DNA from: Podocnemis expansa
Lineage: Eukaryota; Chordata; Testudines; Podocnemididae
Assembly (NCBI GenBank): GCA_007922195.1
Contig: ML681992.1
Location: forward strand, 40,150,625-40,214,624
Length of the DNA stretch: 64,000 nucleotides
Direction: 5' to 3'
Made by a program: the position numbers and the translations under genes
Notes under the pieces: model-generated
What the model was told of the DNA's origin: nothing
The model's input: the letters and a program-made list of their open reading frames with translations, nothing else
Database searches by the model: none
Part shown: one piece after another, positions 1 to 13,432 of the stretch
How positions within the stretch are numbered: the first letter of the stretch is position 1
Layout of the letters: each line of letters starts with the position of its first letter

Positions 1-447
1 AGTCTGGGATTGCTTGGAGTCTAGTAACTTGGAGTACAAATAAAACAAATACATTGCTAATTTCCATTACAGATACGATACCTATATATAAACCATATAA
101 TCATTCCTAGCAGATTACAACCTTTCTATTAATACCAAAAATGGTATATCACATATAGATTATTGCAAATATGAAATATTAAAATGAAAGATAACCATAA
201 ACAGTCCACCAGACCCAGACAGTGTCGCATAGGTGCCCTCATTTGGGCACCCATGTCTGAAAACTGGCCTCCCTCTCTGCAGGTGGTTGCACTGCATTTT
301 GTTTTCAAATTATGGCAAAACTAAAAATAAAGAGTGAAGCAGAGCCTCAGCTGCCTAGCTCTACTGACTTCAGTGCCAATTTACTTCAGCTGAGCATCTG
401 GGCCATTTCTTTCTTTTCTAACAAAAAGAGGATAATCCCATGAATAG

Positions 448-765
<318 letters not shown>

Positions 766-940
766 TAAGTATTACTCCTGTTTAAATGTTAGCAAATTAC
801 ACGTCACTTTATAGAAGGAGAGCTACTTGCATTACATGTATTGATGTACTAAGCATCATAATCTGTGGTCTAAGATTCACATTTTTTATTAAATCTCTCG
901 CTCATGGGGTGACTGATAACTTACTCTGTAGTCCTGGTGC

Positions 941-1081
941 CAGGGGCGTCGCTGGCTGGGCCCTGGATCTCTGGCCCAATTGGGCCAGAGACCGGGAGAG
1001 GGGTGGCTCCACCAGATCCAGGGCACTGGTGCTGGGATTCGGGGCACATGCCCCGGGTGCCCAGTGCCAGCGACGCCCCTG
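941..1081. mobile_element. Short non-autonomous hAT-like element with 8-bp target duplication
   Basis: The ends are exact 16-bp inverted repeats, CAGGGGCGTCGCTGGC at 941-956 and its complement at 1066-1081. CCTGGTGC occurs directly before (933-940) and directly after (1082-1089), an exact 8-bp target duplication. CAG-type ends with an 8-bp duplication are the hAT signature. The 141-bp body is GC-rich and has no transposase. Confidence 0.88.
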
Positions 1082-1732
1082 CCTGGTGCCATTAAAATAT
1101 AACTGAAGTCATGGAAAAGATTTTTATCCAGAAACACCCAGCGCAAATCTGTAGTGATTTCATTAGACATTAATGGGAATTAGATTCTATGTTTTGTGCA
1201 GCAACAGCCATCTCTTTGTTTCAAAGAGTGTCTAGAACAATGATCCAGGCCTGATCCATGACTGGGAATGGCAGGTGCTAATGCAGTACCAATAATGATC
1301 AATCTCAGCTGAAAAAAAAAACAAACAAAACAAGATAGGATTCAAGAGGGGGCATGTTCACCTCAGACTGAAACCTGACCCCAGGAGTGTTGTCCTGGGA
1401 ATTTTGCTGGTAGAAGTTAAGGTAAAGACTTCTTTGTCAAGCCGGTGTTATTTGATGTTTCTTTCTAAGTCATCCTCCTTCTGCTCTGCCTATAAGTTCA
1501 CACTCAGAGAATGCCAAAGCAGTACAAGTTTTGATGCTTTGTTTGATACCACTTTATATACACTGCTACTAATGTCACCACTGAATTTGGTCCAGGGGCA
1601 TCTCCATGAGTTGCAGGCACCGCAATGAACATTAGACTGAACGCAGGCCAGCTGTGCATCACTTTCACTTTTTCAAAGGAAATTTCAGCACAGTGAAAAG
1701 AGAATCATTACCCACAGCTGAGAAGGATGTAG

Positions 1733-2345
1733 GAACATAGCAATTGCCAGATTGGATCAGACTAGAGTCCCATTCAATCCAGTGTTATGTCTCCAGTAGT
1801 GGCCAAAACCAGCTGCCTCAGAAGGAGGTGTAGGTTATAGGCAGATGTGAGATAATTTGATCATCCTCTCTCCCACACTCCCCAATGAGATCTGAGCCTG
1901 ATGTCTAATTCTTAGAGATTGGCTTTATCCTGAAACATGAAGTTTAATATTCCTTCCAAAATGTTTGTTATTTAATTAGAACAACTCTTAATATTTTTGA
2001 TCTCCATATAAAATATCAATCTGATTTTTAATCTTAAATTCAGAAACTTCCTGTGTCAGTTTCACAGTTCAGTCACAGGTTATGTGAAATTTTATTTCTT
2101 TTTGTCAGTTTTTAGTTTAATTGGCAGTCCCTTTGTTTTTTGTGGTAGGACACGGGGAGAACAGAAGTTCCCAATCTAACTTCTCTTCACCATTCATTAT
2201 TTTGTGTACTTCTAGCATGTCCTTTTGAATTAATCTCCCTTTTAAGGTTGACTCTTGTGAATGAACATTTCTTCTCCTGTGCACTAGAAATTCTGGTTCG
2301 TTGCTTTCCTTCTCTCTTCAGCTATTCAAGCCTTGATTTACAAGT
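1733..2345 (-). mobile_element. Old CR1/L3-like LINE fragment, minus strand
   Basis: The left part (AGGAACATAGCAATTGCCAG onward) and the right part with imperfect relatives of the phrases found at the 3' end of reptilian CR1-type LINEs resemble an old, diverged copy read on the minus strand. No open frame survives. Family assignment is from memory of the consensus, and the limits are approximate. Confidence 0.5.
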
Positions 2346-2550
2346 GTAATTAACTAAATTAGTCGACCTTTTCTTTTATGCCTCAAAATTGAAACTCTGT
2401 TATTATGAAGCAGTCTCTCATGCCAGAATTTATTACATTAAGTGTATGATGCATGATATCAGCAAGATCAGACCTCTGCAGTCTCATTCATTAGATGTTG
2501 ATATGGTAGGTAAATAGCAGTGATTTGTTTATGAAATCAGTTTATATTGA

Positions 2551-2793
<243 letters not shown>

Positions 2794-3489
2794 TAATTAT
2801 ATATGACAGGTTATGTCTCCTTAGGTTTAGTGTACAAAGAAAACACATATTACTACAAGCTGTTTTTGGATTATATTAGAACCATACATTCTTTCAAAAT
2901 AGTTGGTAATAAAATTGAAAGTAGCTCAAAGCCATGCAACTCCAATATTTGGAGCAGTAAGAACTAAACTGGACAATATACTTAAAAAGATACTAAGAAC
3001 AGTGCTACAGAAGGATGTATTAAATGACTTAGCAAGTCTGTTCCATTTCTCATTTCAAATACCATTTGAATGATGTCCACCTTCTTTCTCTTAGACCAGA
3101 ATCCTCATTCATATGCACCATCCTGTGGTAAATCCAATACATACTTTTAAATGGTCAGCAATTCAAATTGGAACAGAACTTTATCTAACTATCTTCAGTG
3201 CAATAAACAGGGCTGGTAAAAATCCATGCAAACTTTTGAGGGAAATAAAGGGCCAGATCACGTTATCAATTTTTAAGTAAAATGTCTCACAATAAACTGA
3301 TTCTCGTTCTTTCTTTCTCCTAGTTAATATTTAATTATTCATTTATTTAATTAAAGTGGAACAACTGCAGCTGGAGCGAGATCAACATTAGATCATTCCC
3401 TAGTCCAGTAGCTAAGAAGAGATGGGGTACCTCTGTTCAAATCCCTTTGCCCCATCACTCACTGAGGGGAATTGAACCATGGTCTTCCA

Positions 3490-3608
3490 TGTCCCAGCTG
3501 GACAAAACACTGACTGGGATGATCTAATGGGAGTGGTCCTGCTTTTTTTGGCAGGGGGTTGGACTAGATGACCTCGTGGGGTCCCTTCCAACCCTATGAT
3601 TCTATGAT
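3490..3608 (+). mobile_element. CR1 LINE 3' end fragment
   Basis: This is the CR1 3' terminal phrase CAGCTGGACAAAACACTGAC, then GGCAGGGGGTTGGACTAGAT, GACCTCGTGGGGTCCCTTCC and the terminal CTATGATTCTATGAT. It is a short 5'-truncated copy in + orientation. Related 3' ends occur at 8660-8940 and 40262-40405, and on the minus strand at 19811 and 60797. Confidence 0.85.
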
Positions 3609-3859
3609 ATCCTGAATGAGTACACTAATGCAGGGCTAAAGCTTACAAACATGGTTGGCCTCCTCCATCCTGGCCTTTGGTGTAGAATTAGGTGTAGAGT
3701 AAGTCTTTCATATGCACGCCCAAAGGCAGAAACTTAGCCATCTAGAGGACATTTAAATTGAAAATTTAGTGAGTAAGTTTGGGCACCTACAGGGTTAGGA
3801 CACAGCCAGGTAAGGTTTTTTTTTGTGGATACAGTGGTGTCTAAAACTGGTGTTTAGAT

Positions 3860-4010
3860 CCCCAAGTCCTTTTGTGGATCTGGTTTCTGTGGCTGCATCT
3901 CAATCTGTAAAATGGGAATAATAGGGCTTCCCTTCTTCAATGAAGAGAAATACGTAAAAAATTGTGAGACCTTCCAGTACTTTAGTAATGGGGGCCACCT
4001 AAGTACCTAA
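3860..4010 (+). repeat. Possible MIR-like CORE-SINE remnant
   Basis: The stretch CAATCTGTAAAATGGGAATA followed by ATAGGGCTTCCC and a later GTGAGACCTTCC resembles the 3' half of MIR SINEs, which are shared by amniotes. No A/B boxes are preserved and divergence is high. Confidence 0.4.
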
Positions 4011-7006
4011 GATAGATACATAGTTTACCTGATTAAAAAAGTTTATTTATTGTATACATAGAAGTTGAAGGATGACAACTTTGGAAGAGATATAGCACAG
4101 ACATTTTATGGGTGAGACTTGGAAGGAATGTAATAAAAAAGGATCTAATAGTTGAGTGGGTAAAAGAGAGCAGATTACCCAGTTTTCATACTTACACATC
4201 ATTACTCTCCTTCTTCTGCTTATAAATCTAAGGCCCATTTCTGGAATCCACTCTGACTACTGTGCATGGCTCCAGTGGCTCAAAGCAGGTTGAAAACTGG
4301 TTTAATTATTTTTGTAAAGGGAACCATCACTTGGCATAGAGCCAGCATAGGGATCTTGTCTCTCATCATTCAGCTTCAGAAAAAGAGTCTGGCAGAGGGA
4401 ACCACTGGCTCTTTGTTGGTCCCAGGACAGGGATGAAATGCAAAGGTGGTTTTGCTGCCTTCTTGACACTTCATTGACACAGGGTGACCCATCATTCTAG
4501 TACCCAGTAAACATAGCAATATATTTATTTTAATGCTGAACTGTAAAAGCCAAGAAGTAAAGATTACTTGAACATTACATTAACAATAAAAATACCTCTT
4601 GGTTTGGCGAAGAGATTTGGGTTCCATATTGATCAGGGAATACATTTACAACAAAAATATATTCAGATTAGGGGAGTATATTTTAAAGTAAATTTAAGAA
4701 TAAACTAGGTTTCCCATGTGACTTTAAGTAGATTGTTCACAAAGGTGCACAAAAAGACATAGTTAGTTAGTTACTTTGCATACTGGAGTCTGCACAAAAT
4801 TGACTATCACTGATCTTTAGCAAATTGTCTCAGCAGATTGACTTCAGAAAAGAGATGGCTAGACAATTATAACTTACAGGCTAACCCCCTTCCTCCAACA
4901 ACACGATAATGAGGAGAAAAAACTGAAATTTGTTGTGTCCTGCCCCTTACACAGTAATACCATGTTTAGGGTAAAACTAAGCTTATAGTCTTAAAATTCT
5001 CTAATGGTGAGAGCAATCAAACCTACCTTCTGTTGAGACTTGCATCCTTTTCCCTTCCCAAGTGTCTCCCTCAGCTCCAATTTTGTGTTGATTTAGAAAT
5101 CTATTTCTTGACTCTTTCTCAGAAATTCTGAATATGTTTTACTAAAGTATTGAGTACTTGATCTGGATATTTTATGAAGAAATAAAAACTTTTTTACAGT
5201 GATTGTGACAATCCCTGATTTATTGGCTTCTAGATTAATGTTTTTAGGACTTTGTTCTGTATTACTCCATCTGTTGAATTTATTAAAGGAAAAGGATATT
5301 TTGCACACTACAGCAAACTACTCTAATCTTGCAAGAATAGCAGTATACCCCAGGTACTTAATTACATTTCAGTTTTATGTTTTATTGGCAAGTTTGACTA
5401 ATGACAGAAATAAAATCTTTTGGGCTGTGTGTATGTATAGGCCAAAACTAAATACCATCAAATGTGCAGTGAACATAAATTAGAATTACTGAACACATTT
5501 TTTTCTGTAAACACAATTAAAGTAATTGGAAAATGCATCTGAATTCTGAGGAAACTTATGACACAGAAATATCTATTTTACCCTGGCATACAGTTCATAT
5601 TGAAATCATTTGGGAGGACCTAAGGACATTCTATTACCTAGAAAGACTGGAAAAATTAAACTTTTAGATGCTTGCCTCTACTAAAAAAAATAAATAGGAA
5701 TAGTAGGGCTTCTGCTATGCCACAAACCAAATGTTAAGATAAAAATAAAAGGAAAGGATAAATAACATTCAGCAATTAAATTTTATGAAAAAAGTGCAGG
5801 TAATGAGAACCTTAAATTATATCTGGTCTTAAAAACTGATCTGTGTATAAAATAATGAAGAAAAGGGCAGATACACTGCTTTAAAATAACTTATCAGCCC
5901 AGTGCTAGAAGTTTTATGTGTGATCACTAGCAATGCACAGCTGTTGCACTCCAGAGAGGAGAATAATATCAAGCAGTTGAGTCCTTGCACGAGGAAAACT
6001 CATTTTAAATTCAGTGGCATTTCTGCTGGTATGAGTAATAAGTGGAGCTGTAGGATTTAACTTACATTATAATTGTGTAATTGTGTTTGTTTGTTATTGT
6101 TACTCCTTTACACTAACAGTGGATGCCATGTAGAATTGAATAAAAAAAAATCTCTCTCAAATGACTTTCCCATAGTGTTTCTTATACTTAGAATACATCA
6201 CCACTAACTATTGACACAATACTGTGGTAAATGTTTAATTTTTAATGATAACCCGTTCATAACACTTTTTATTCAGAGATCCCATGGTATTTTACAGATA
6301 CTCCTTACTTAAACCTCATGCCTACAAAATATAGTTGAGTCACAGAGCAGCCACTTCACTTCGTTGAAATGTGCTTATCTCTGAAAGAGAACTCAGTAGC
6401 TTTTCATAGGACAGAAAGTATTACAGGATATTATATCCACCTGAAATTGCAAGGGAAATTTAGACAAGTAGAGTGTATTGTAATGAACTGGAAATTAAGC
6501 AGGAAAGTGTGGCTACTCTTAGAAAAAGTGCCATGAAATTTTTAATTGGTCACTTCTGTGTTTCATGATCTATTTTAAGCATTTGATTAAATATATCACT
6601 ATTCAACAAAATACTTGTACATGAGTTTAAAAATTGACATCAAGGTAAAAGATAAACATATGCTTATGTGCTTTGCTGACTTGGGGCCTGCCTTTTTCTC
6701 CAGTCTAATTTCAAGAAGTGTTAAATGATAGGGTCTTCCTTCAGACATTGTTTTTGCAAACTAATAGCATTCACTGTGTGAGAGAGCTGAATGTCAAATT
6801 CAATGTACCTTTCCTAGGTCCATTTCTCAACTTTACTTAGATTAATAAAAATTTGCATAATTGTTTCATTTTCATTGGTAATAAATAATAATTTGATCTG
6901 CTTGAGGTACCTGTCAGCCATTCTTGTTCAGAACACAAGTGCCATTGGCTAGCATAATTAAATAATAAAGACATTATGTTTTGATAGCAATGTTTTTATT
7001 TTACAG

Positions 7007-7210
7007 GATGATGCTGATGTGGAATGGAAGTTTGCTAGGGCTAAACTCTGGTTTTCCTATTTTGAGGAGGGGAGGACTCTTCCAGTGCCCTTCAACCTTG
7101 TGCCAACTCCAAAGTCTTTGCTTTATCTCTTACTCAGAATAAAAAAATGGATCTCTAAAGTGTTCCTGTGCCATAAGAAAGGTTTTCAAGAAGATGCAGA
7201 GATGAATAAG
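7007..7210 (+). CDS. TRPC6: TRPC6 exon (TRP box and proximal C-terminus)
   Basis: The acceptor TTACAG ends at 7006, the donor GTAACA starts at 7211, and both borders are phase 0. It encodes [20 protein letters not shown], which contains the TRP helix with the EWKFAR TRP box, then [16 protein letters not shown] and the stretch ending EDAEMNK. The TRP helix couples the S6 gate to the cytoplasmic domain. The frame is intact. In mammals the next exon begins INEEKK; I did not find it downstream in this intron, and the next exon I can recognise starts at 21234. Confidence 0.96.
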
Positions 7211-7635
7211 GTAACATTTCAGTACAATATACATAGATGAGTTTTAAATGTTAATAATAATTTTACCCTTTCGCTGTTGTTGACTTGGACAGCAGTGTGT
7301 GCCTAGCATCTTTATAAACAGATCATCGAGAGTCCAGTCTTACACTACTGAAGCCAATTAAAGTTTTCATACTGGTTCAGGAGGAGCAGTAGCTCTGATT
7401 TAGATGCCTTAATATGGATCTGTGTGTCTGTCTTCAGACAATAAGGACAAGATCCACAAAGGGACAAAAGTACCTAATCACCACTTTAGACACTTTAGTC
7501 CAAGAACTAGAACCTCAACTGATGTCTAACATTGTAAGTGCCTAAAGTCCCTAAGCACCTATGTTTCCACTGGTAGAATCTCTTAAATGCCTACATTTCT
7601 GCAAGTGGGCATACACAAAGCCAACTCAGTTCTGC

Positions 7636-7832
7636 TTAGTTCCAAAGGTGCAGCTGTGTTAGTCTAGTAAAGCAAAGAAAGCAAGGAGTCTTCTGGCACT
7701 TAAAGACTAACGGATTTATTTATCACATGAGCTTTCGTTGGAGAAAATCCTGACAAAGTGGGATTTTCTCCCACAGAAGCTCATCCAATAAATAAATCTG
7801 TTAGTCTTTAAGTACCACAAGACTCCTTGCTT
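7636..7832. mobile_element. Penelope-like element end, inverted dimer with ~10-bp flanking repeat
   Basis: The left arm runs from the GCAGCTGTGTTAGTCTAGTA leader through AAGCAAGGAGTC and GACTAACGGATTTATTTATC to GAGAAAATCC. The right arm is the same sequence reversed, from GGATTTTCTCCCACAG to CAAGACTCCTTGC. TCAGTTCTGC at 7626-7635 is repeated at 7833-7842. The leader is present on the left side only. No coding sequence remains. Confidence 0.78.
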
Positions 7833-7894
7833 TCAGTTCTGCATGTTACCGTACGCACACCTAAGCCCCAGTATTTAAAATACTCATTGATCTA

Positions 7895-8260
7895 CAATGA
7901 GAGAGTGAGAATTCCTCTGTAGTTTCATGGTTATGGGACTCATCCAGGCAGTGGGAGACTGAGGGTTCAGTCCCTGCTCTACTGGCTGCTTAAGGACTTG
8001 ATATATAGAGAAACAACTTCATCAAGGGCAACCCAACTAGGATACCCTAGAATTCAAAGGTTAGAATATTTACCTCTGAAGTCAGAGACCTGGGTTCAAG
8101 TTCCTTCTTCTCATGAGGCAGGGGGGAGATTTTAACCTGACTCTCCCAATGGATCAGTGCTCTGACCAGCAAAGGATAAGTGCAGGCTTCTCCTCCTTGT
8201 TTTCCTAACTCCAGAAGGTCATGGTTCATAGACACTTCTCTCTGACTCAAACTTAGACAC
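7895..8260. repeat. Old tRNA-like / inverted interspersed repeat
   Basis: Segments such as GAGGGTTCAGTCCCTGCTCT and GACCTGGGTTCAAGTTCCTT resemble Pol III B boxes. The downstream ATGGATCAGTGCTCTGACCA echoes a reversed A-box region. The same architecture recurs at about 33715-33840 and 43350-43740. It is probably an old reptilian SINE or foldback element; I cannot name the family. Confidence 0.4.
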
Positions 8261-8659
8261 CTGAGTCCTTTTTCAATGGGAGAACTTAAGCCTCACCAAT
8301 CTCTTCTACATTTCCTATTGGCTAGCTTAGTCTTCTCTCCACTCGTTCAGCTGGCCTCTGTGAGCCCCTCTTTTCCACACCTTAGTCTCCTCATGCATTG
8401 GCTAGAGAGTCTGCCTGCCTGGCTTTGGGTTGTGGATGCCTCTGGGTGGCAAAGAGTCTCAAATTATGCCCTGCAACACTTAGGCCAAGTCCCCCATGTG
8501 GAGCTAGCCCAGAAGTTAGAAAATGTGGGTCTCATTCCAAGTCTATACCTCTTTCTTTGTCTTATGTGGCACACTTTTATCTGAACTCTTATGTTCTCTG
8601 ATGTATTTAGGTGATAGGACACTATAATACAGCTGAGTTGGTCTGCTGCTTTATCTAAG

Positions 8660-8940
8660 AAGATTAGTAGTAACAGAGGACAAAAAAAGGAGCAATGGTT
8701 TCAAGTTACAGCTAGGGAGGTCAAGGCTGGATATTAGGAAAAACTTGCTCACTAGGAGGGTGGTGAAGCATTGGAATGGGTTACATAGGGAGGTGGTGGA
8801 ATCTCCATCTTTGGAAACATTTAAGGCCCAGTTGGACAAAACCCTGGCTGGGATGATTTAGTGGGAGTTTCCCTGCTTTTAGCAGGGGGTTGTACTAGAT
8901 GACCTCATAAGGTCCCTTCCAGCCCTATGATTCTATGATT
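8660..8940 (+). mobile_element. CR1 LINE 3' end (C-terminus of ORF2 plus 3' UTR)
   Basis: On the + strand the copy reads the CR1 ORF2 tail ([24 protein letters not shown] residues around 8730-8785), then TTTAAGGCCCAGTTGGACAA, GCAGGGGGTTGTACTAGATG and the terminal CCCTATGATTCTATGATT. It is a 5'-truncated copy of about 280 bp. Confidence 0.88.
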
Positions 8941-11900
8941 ACTTAATTTAACTCTTGCCAGTACCTCAATACAACTCCCATAGCTTCACAGAAACATATG
9001 ATATAAACACAGCCATAGTTTGACTTCCATATTTTGGGGAGCAGGGGACCAGTACTCACAATGTGCATGTTTCAACTCCCTCTAAACCTTGGTTCTTCTG
9101 CACAGCTCCAGGGCACATATCCCTGTAAGACAGAGCCCATGCAGGGAAAGCAGATGGGGCTGCACCCAGGGGCTAGAATCAGCAGGGCCTGTGTCCAGCA
9201 GAGACCAGTACTCCTGCGTGCATCTTTCCAGTCCCCTCCTCACCCAGGCCCATCATTGCTGTAGCCTAAGACCAGGTGCTTCCTTTCTTATCCAAAGGCA
9301 GTGTACCATGTTGATGGTCAGCACCCTTCTCTTGCAGAGAAAGGGGCAAAAGCAAAGTCATGGTGGCAGAAGCAACTGTCATAGAAGTGTGGGGGGGGTT
9401 GGTCGTTTGTGTTTTAAGTTTGCTATTGTTACATCTACCACTGGAATTGGTAGTCATGTGACAGGGTTAACTTTTGCAGGCTTGACCAAGGTCGTGTGAC
9501 TGGGGCCAGGAAATAAGGTTTGTGTGTTAACACCTTATTACATACTTGACAAGCAATTTTCCAGGAACAAATATCACCATGTTTGCCCTGCTGTGAGCAG
9601 GCAATAGAGGATGGCACTTCAGCAACCAAAAGAAGAGCCCAGCAGCAGTGTGATGGCAGACAGAGCTGTTCCACCTGGGGAAGGCTTTGCTTTTGTCTCT
9701 GATTTGTGATTTCTCTTGACCCCCTGTGATATATCATAACACACTGTATCTCTTTTCCTGCCTGTGTAATTTCTTCTCCTCACTCTGTGCACATTCTACT
9801 CTCCTATTTTTTTTTGTCTCCTTTCTCTTTCACGCTCAGATTAAAAGATACCATTTTCCATTAAACTATAATGAAAAACAACCTGTCATAATCCTAGGAT
9901 AAAAGGAAAGAAACTGCAGGAGTGGCAGGGGGCTAAGTCATGACCTGCCTCTCAACAAATACAAAATAGGTTAAAAAAGGACATGGATCCCATAAGCAAT
10001 ATTGCTACTGAAATCAACTTGTCACAATTTGCCTTTTAACTGAGCTTAGATGCATTCTGTACATATCTAGTAACCACCATTGCACAAAATTCACAACTTG
10101 GAACTTGGGAAATTAAACTAAACACATATAATATCTCACAATAAGATGCTGCATTTTTGTTTATTTGTTTGCATGGTTTCTAATGGTCTTAGCATTTGCA
10201 AAGCTCTTGTCAAGTTACTAGGCATCAACTGATTTTACAGCTAGCTTCCTTGCAAGAGAAGGGTGTCACTGATATGCACTGACTTACAGTAGGTACATGT
10301 GCTATTCAAAATGGGGCCAGTGACAAGAAACAAAAAAATCTAAAGTTTCTTTTTTGATTTTTACTTCAGGCATGATTTTCAAGAACACCTAAGGGACCTG
10401 GAAACATAAGTCCCAATTCCTTTCAATGACTTCCAAGTCATCTCTTCCAAATTTCATCCTTGCACCCTACCTCTATTAGCCAAGGAGACTGAGTTCGGAT
10501 TTTTAACTAAGACCATGTTCAAACAGAGGTGTTACTAGAAAGATGCTAACCATCATCATTGTGGACAGGGCCCTCAATTCCAGTCCTGGTTGTGTACTTT
10601 AAAATAGCAGCTTTGACAGACACGTCATGTGGAATGTAACCAATATTTGGAGGTTTTATCCAGCTTTGACCTAGGTCTTAACTTTCAAATATTAATAATG
10701 TTTTCCACTAGCTGCAGAGTGATTCTAGAATATCAAATGCTAAATGAACATACTGTCTCTTTCATTAAGGCAGCGATAAACTTTTCAGTCTCAATAAAAA
10801 AGAAATAAAGCCTCTTCTACTGAAAAGCCATGAAACCTCTTAGCTCATCCCCTGCCTCTTTAGGGTTTCCACCATGCAGTCAGAAATTGCTAGCCAGTGA
10901 CATTTTTGCCTTTGGAAATCCCTGTGGTCTGGAGTTGGTTTTGCCTGCATCCATCACATGCCACTTCTCCCTATATCTTAAAAACAAAAAATCCCGCAAC
11001 TTATGTTTCCAAAGGTTGTTTTCTTTTTTCTTAGAATGACCATTATTGGTACATTATTTATCACATTCCTCTTGAATAAATCATCTTCTCTAGAATCTAG
11101 ACCAAGTATGGAGATATGAATGATACATTATCATTTCTTCCTCAGAATGGCAGCACCAGTGTGTCCATTAATAAGCTTTGTAATTTAGAATGGGATCATG
11201 ATAATGGGTCTCACTTTGCCAAATGTTAGCTGAGCTGTCTATCTCAGAGTAGTTTCAGTGGGCTGACTAAATTGTGTAAGGGTAGATAGTATCAAACCAA
11301 TACTCCGTATGTTTTCTACAGGCAGATCCTTTCTGCTCTTATTATAGCAGCACCATAAAAATAAAAAGGAAGCCTGCATGTTGAAAATACAGAAATTCTG
11401 TGTTAGGGGCAATCCTCCTCATATCTCCATAGGCAGGAGATGAAACTGGACAATTAGGGTGTTTATAGGGGAAGTAGCTTAAGTGGCACTCACATAGTAG
11501 GACACCATAAACAAGTTTCTTGGAGTTCCACCTAACATTTAGAATTAATTGCATGACACATGTTCTCTTCCAGGATGTTCCTTCATTTTCAGTCCGTCAG
11601 TGACGCAGGGAATGGTGTCCCTAAAGGTTGTAATCCAAGGCCACCATTCAGCATGATCAATTCTTCACACTTCCTCCTAAATCTTGGTGCCATCTAATTG
11701 GGGCAGCATGACCTTTGCATCTCCTGAAGAGAGGAAAACGTCAGCTCCCCCCCCCCTGCCCCCAAGACTGCAAAAGAGTCTGCTTGTGTACCACTGGTTC
11801 CAACATTTTCAGCCAGGGCTCCTGTGGCTTTCTTCCCTTTATAGCTACCTTTCAAGCTGACTCTGGGCTGACATTTTACAAGCAAGGAGCCAAAAAATTG

Positions 11901-12554
11901 AAAGAAGTAGATTTTCAAAAAATTAACCCATTGCTTCTAATTTTGAAATCAAATTTCTTTATGAAGCATAAAGATTAGCTTCTCTATAAGTGAATTCAAA
12001 GGCCATGAAATCTGTTTGTTTTCCTGACCTCTCTTGTATCTGTGGGCGAGTTTTCATCTTTGAATAGGGCCCTTTAGAAAAGAAATAAGGAGCAATTAAT
12101 GTGTGTATATATAGAAAATAGTCAAATATTATCATATCATATTAGCATGTTTCCACTGACTCTAACACTATAAAATATCATAACTTTGTAATTCTCCTAA
12201 TTATAGATTCTGCTTTGATATTGTGTGATGAAAAGTAACTTCTGATTTTGAATTCCAAATAACTGAGCCACTTGGTCATGCTTTGTGATGTGCTGCAATT
12301 CCAAACTCCAGTTGAATGGCATAGGGAATTGCTGATGGTCAGCACCTCTGACAACCAAGTTCAAGTTGTCTCAAGTTGGACAGGAAGAAACAGGCACTCA
12401 ATATCACTCCTTTGGAAGTTTGACTGTATGACATTAATGAAATATAGTACAATTCTGCTGCCTTAAGAGGTGTGGCTTTCTTTAAAAAAAAAAGGACTTG
12501 TTTTATTTTTAAATGATGCAAACTGATATATGAAATATGCAGAAACAACACTAA

Positions 12555-12832
12555 GGATTTATGTATGCAGCAAAGAAAAGCCCGTGGCTGACCTGTGCCA
12601 GTTAAGTTGGGCTTGTAGAACTCTGGTTGTGAGGCATTTTCATCATTCTGTGGGCTCCCAGGCTCAGGCTGGAGCCTGGGTCCCTGTGACGCCAGTGTGT
12701 CCTAAAATTCAGGCTCCCTCCTGACTCTGGAAGTCTCCCCAGCAGTGAAACAGCCCTGCAGCTAAGCCCAGTGTGCCTGAATCAGCTGTCATGGGCCAAT
12801 CACAGGTTTTTATTTGCTGTGCAGACAGATCC
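12555..12832. mobile_element. Harbinger-like non-autonomous element with TAA target duplication
   Basis: The left end GGATTTATGTATGCAGCAAA and the reversed right end GGATCTGTCTGCACAGCAAA are about 30-bp imperfect inverted repeats. Both sides are flanked by TAA (12552-12554 and 12833-12835), the 3-bp TWA target expected for PIF/Harbinger elements. The interior is palindromic (CCCAGGCTCAGGCTGGAGCC) and has no gene. Confidence 0.72.
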
Positions 12833-13365
12833 TAAGTAACTAAATTCTGGACCATTCCTCCTCATCTTCCACACGGCACTTCTGTAGCAAGCACCTGTCC
12901 CTTACCATCTGTTTCTTTTTAGATAAATGAAACAGTGTACAGCTTACATTGCCACACAAATATATATGGCTTATAGGCTTAGGCCATGATTCAGAAAAAC
13001 ACTTAAACATACGTTTACATTAAGCACATCTCTAAGTTCTTTTGCTGAAATAAGGTGTAGTTACTTTGTCAGGCACACAAATATGCCAGTGATAGGAATC
13101 CTTTATGCACTGCAAATACTTCTGTGCTGGCTGTGAACACATAGTTGATAGATCTTAGTGCTTAGGTTTGTCCTTTCTGTGTCAAACTTAATTTATTTTC
13201 TGAGCAGTTTTCATGAGAGAAAGTGCTGCAGACATGAAGCTTAAAGAGAGAGCTTCTAAACCTTTTATGAGAGAAATGAAGTTATAATCCTTGCATTCTC
13301 TGCCACCAAGTGGTCTTACACAGTTATACAATAAATTGTATATCCCACTTTTATTTCTCTTACAG

Positions 13366-13384
13366 ATTGATTTAAGAAAGTCAC

Positions 13385-13386
<2 letters not shown>
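13366..13386 (+). other. Candidate 7-codon TRPC6 mini-exon (very tentative)
   Basis: A strong acceptor (CCACTTTTATTTCTCTTACAG, ending at 13365) is followed by seven phase-0 codons reading IDLRKSR. The next bases, GTGTGT at 13387, can act as a donor and are the start of a GT microsatellite. The mammalian exon expected in this intron begins with Ile-Asn and a charged stretch, so similarity is weak. It could equally be a chance acceptor beside a repeat. Confidence 0.15.

Positions 13387-13430
<44 letters not shown>
13387..13430. repeat. (GT)n(AT)n microsatellite
   Basis: About 17 GT units (13387-13420) are followed by five AT units (13421-13430). It directly abuts a good splice acceptor region. 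Confidence 0.95.

Positions 13431-13432
<2 letters not shown>

Noticed and set aside
10768..10810. DKLFSLNKKE-like reading resembling the end of the missing TRPC6 exon
   Set aside because: A stop lies directly upstream in the frame and there is no acceptor; chance similarity.
12923..12975. Possible TRPC6 exon starting ATAAATGAAACAGTG after TTCTTTTTAG
   Set aside because: It starts Ile-Asn-Glu like the expected exon, but the following residues (TVYSLHCHTNIYGL) and a stop do not match, and no donor fits.
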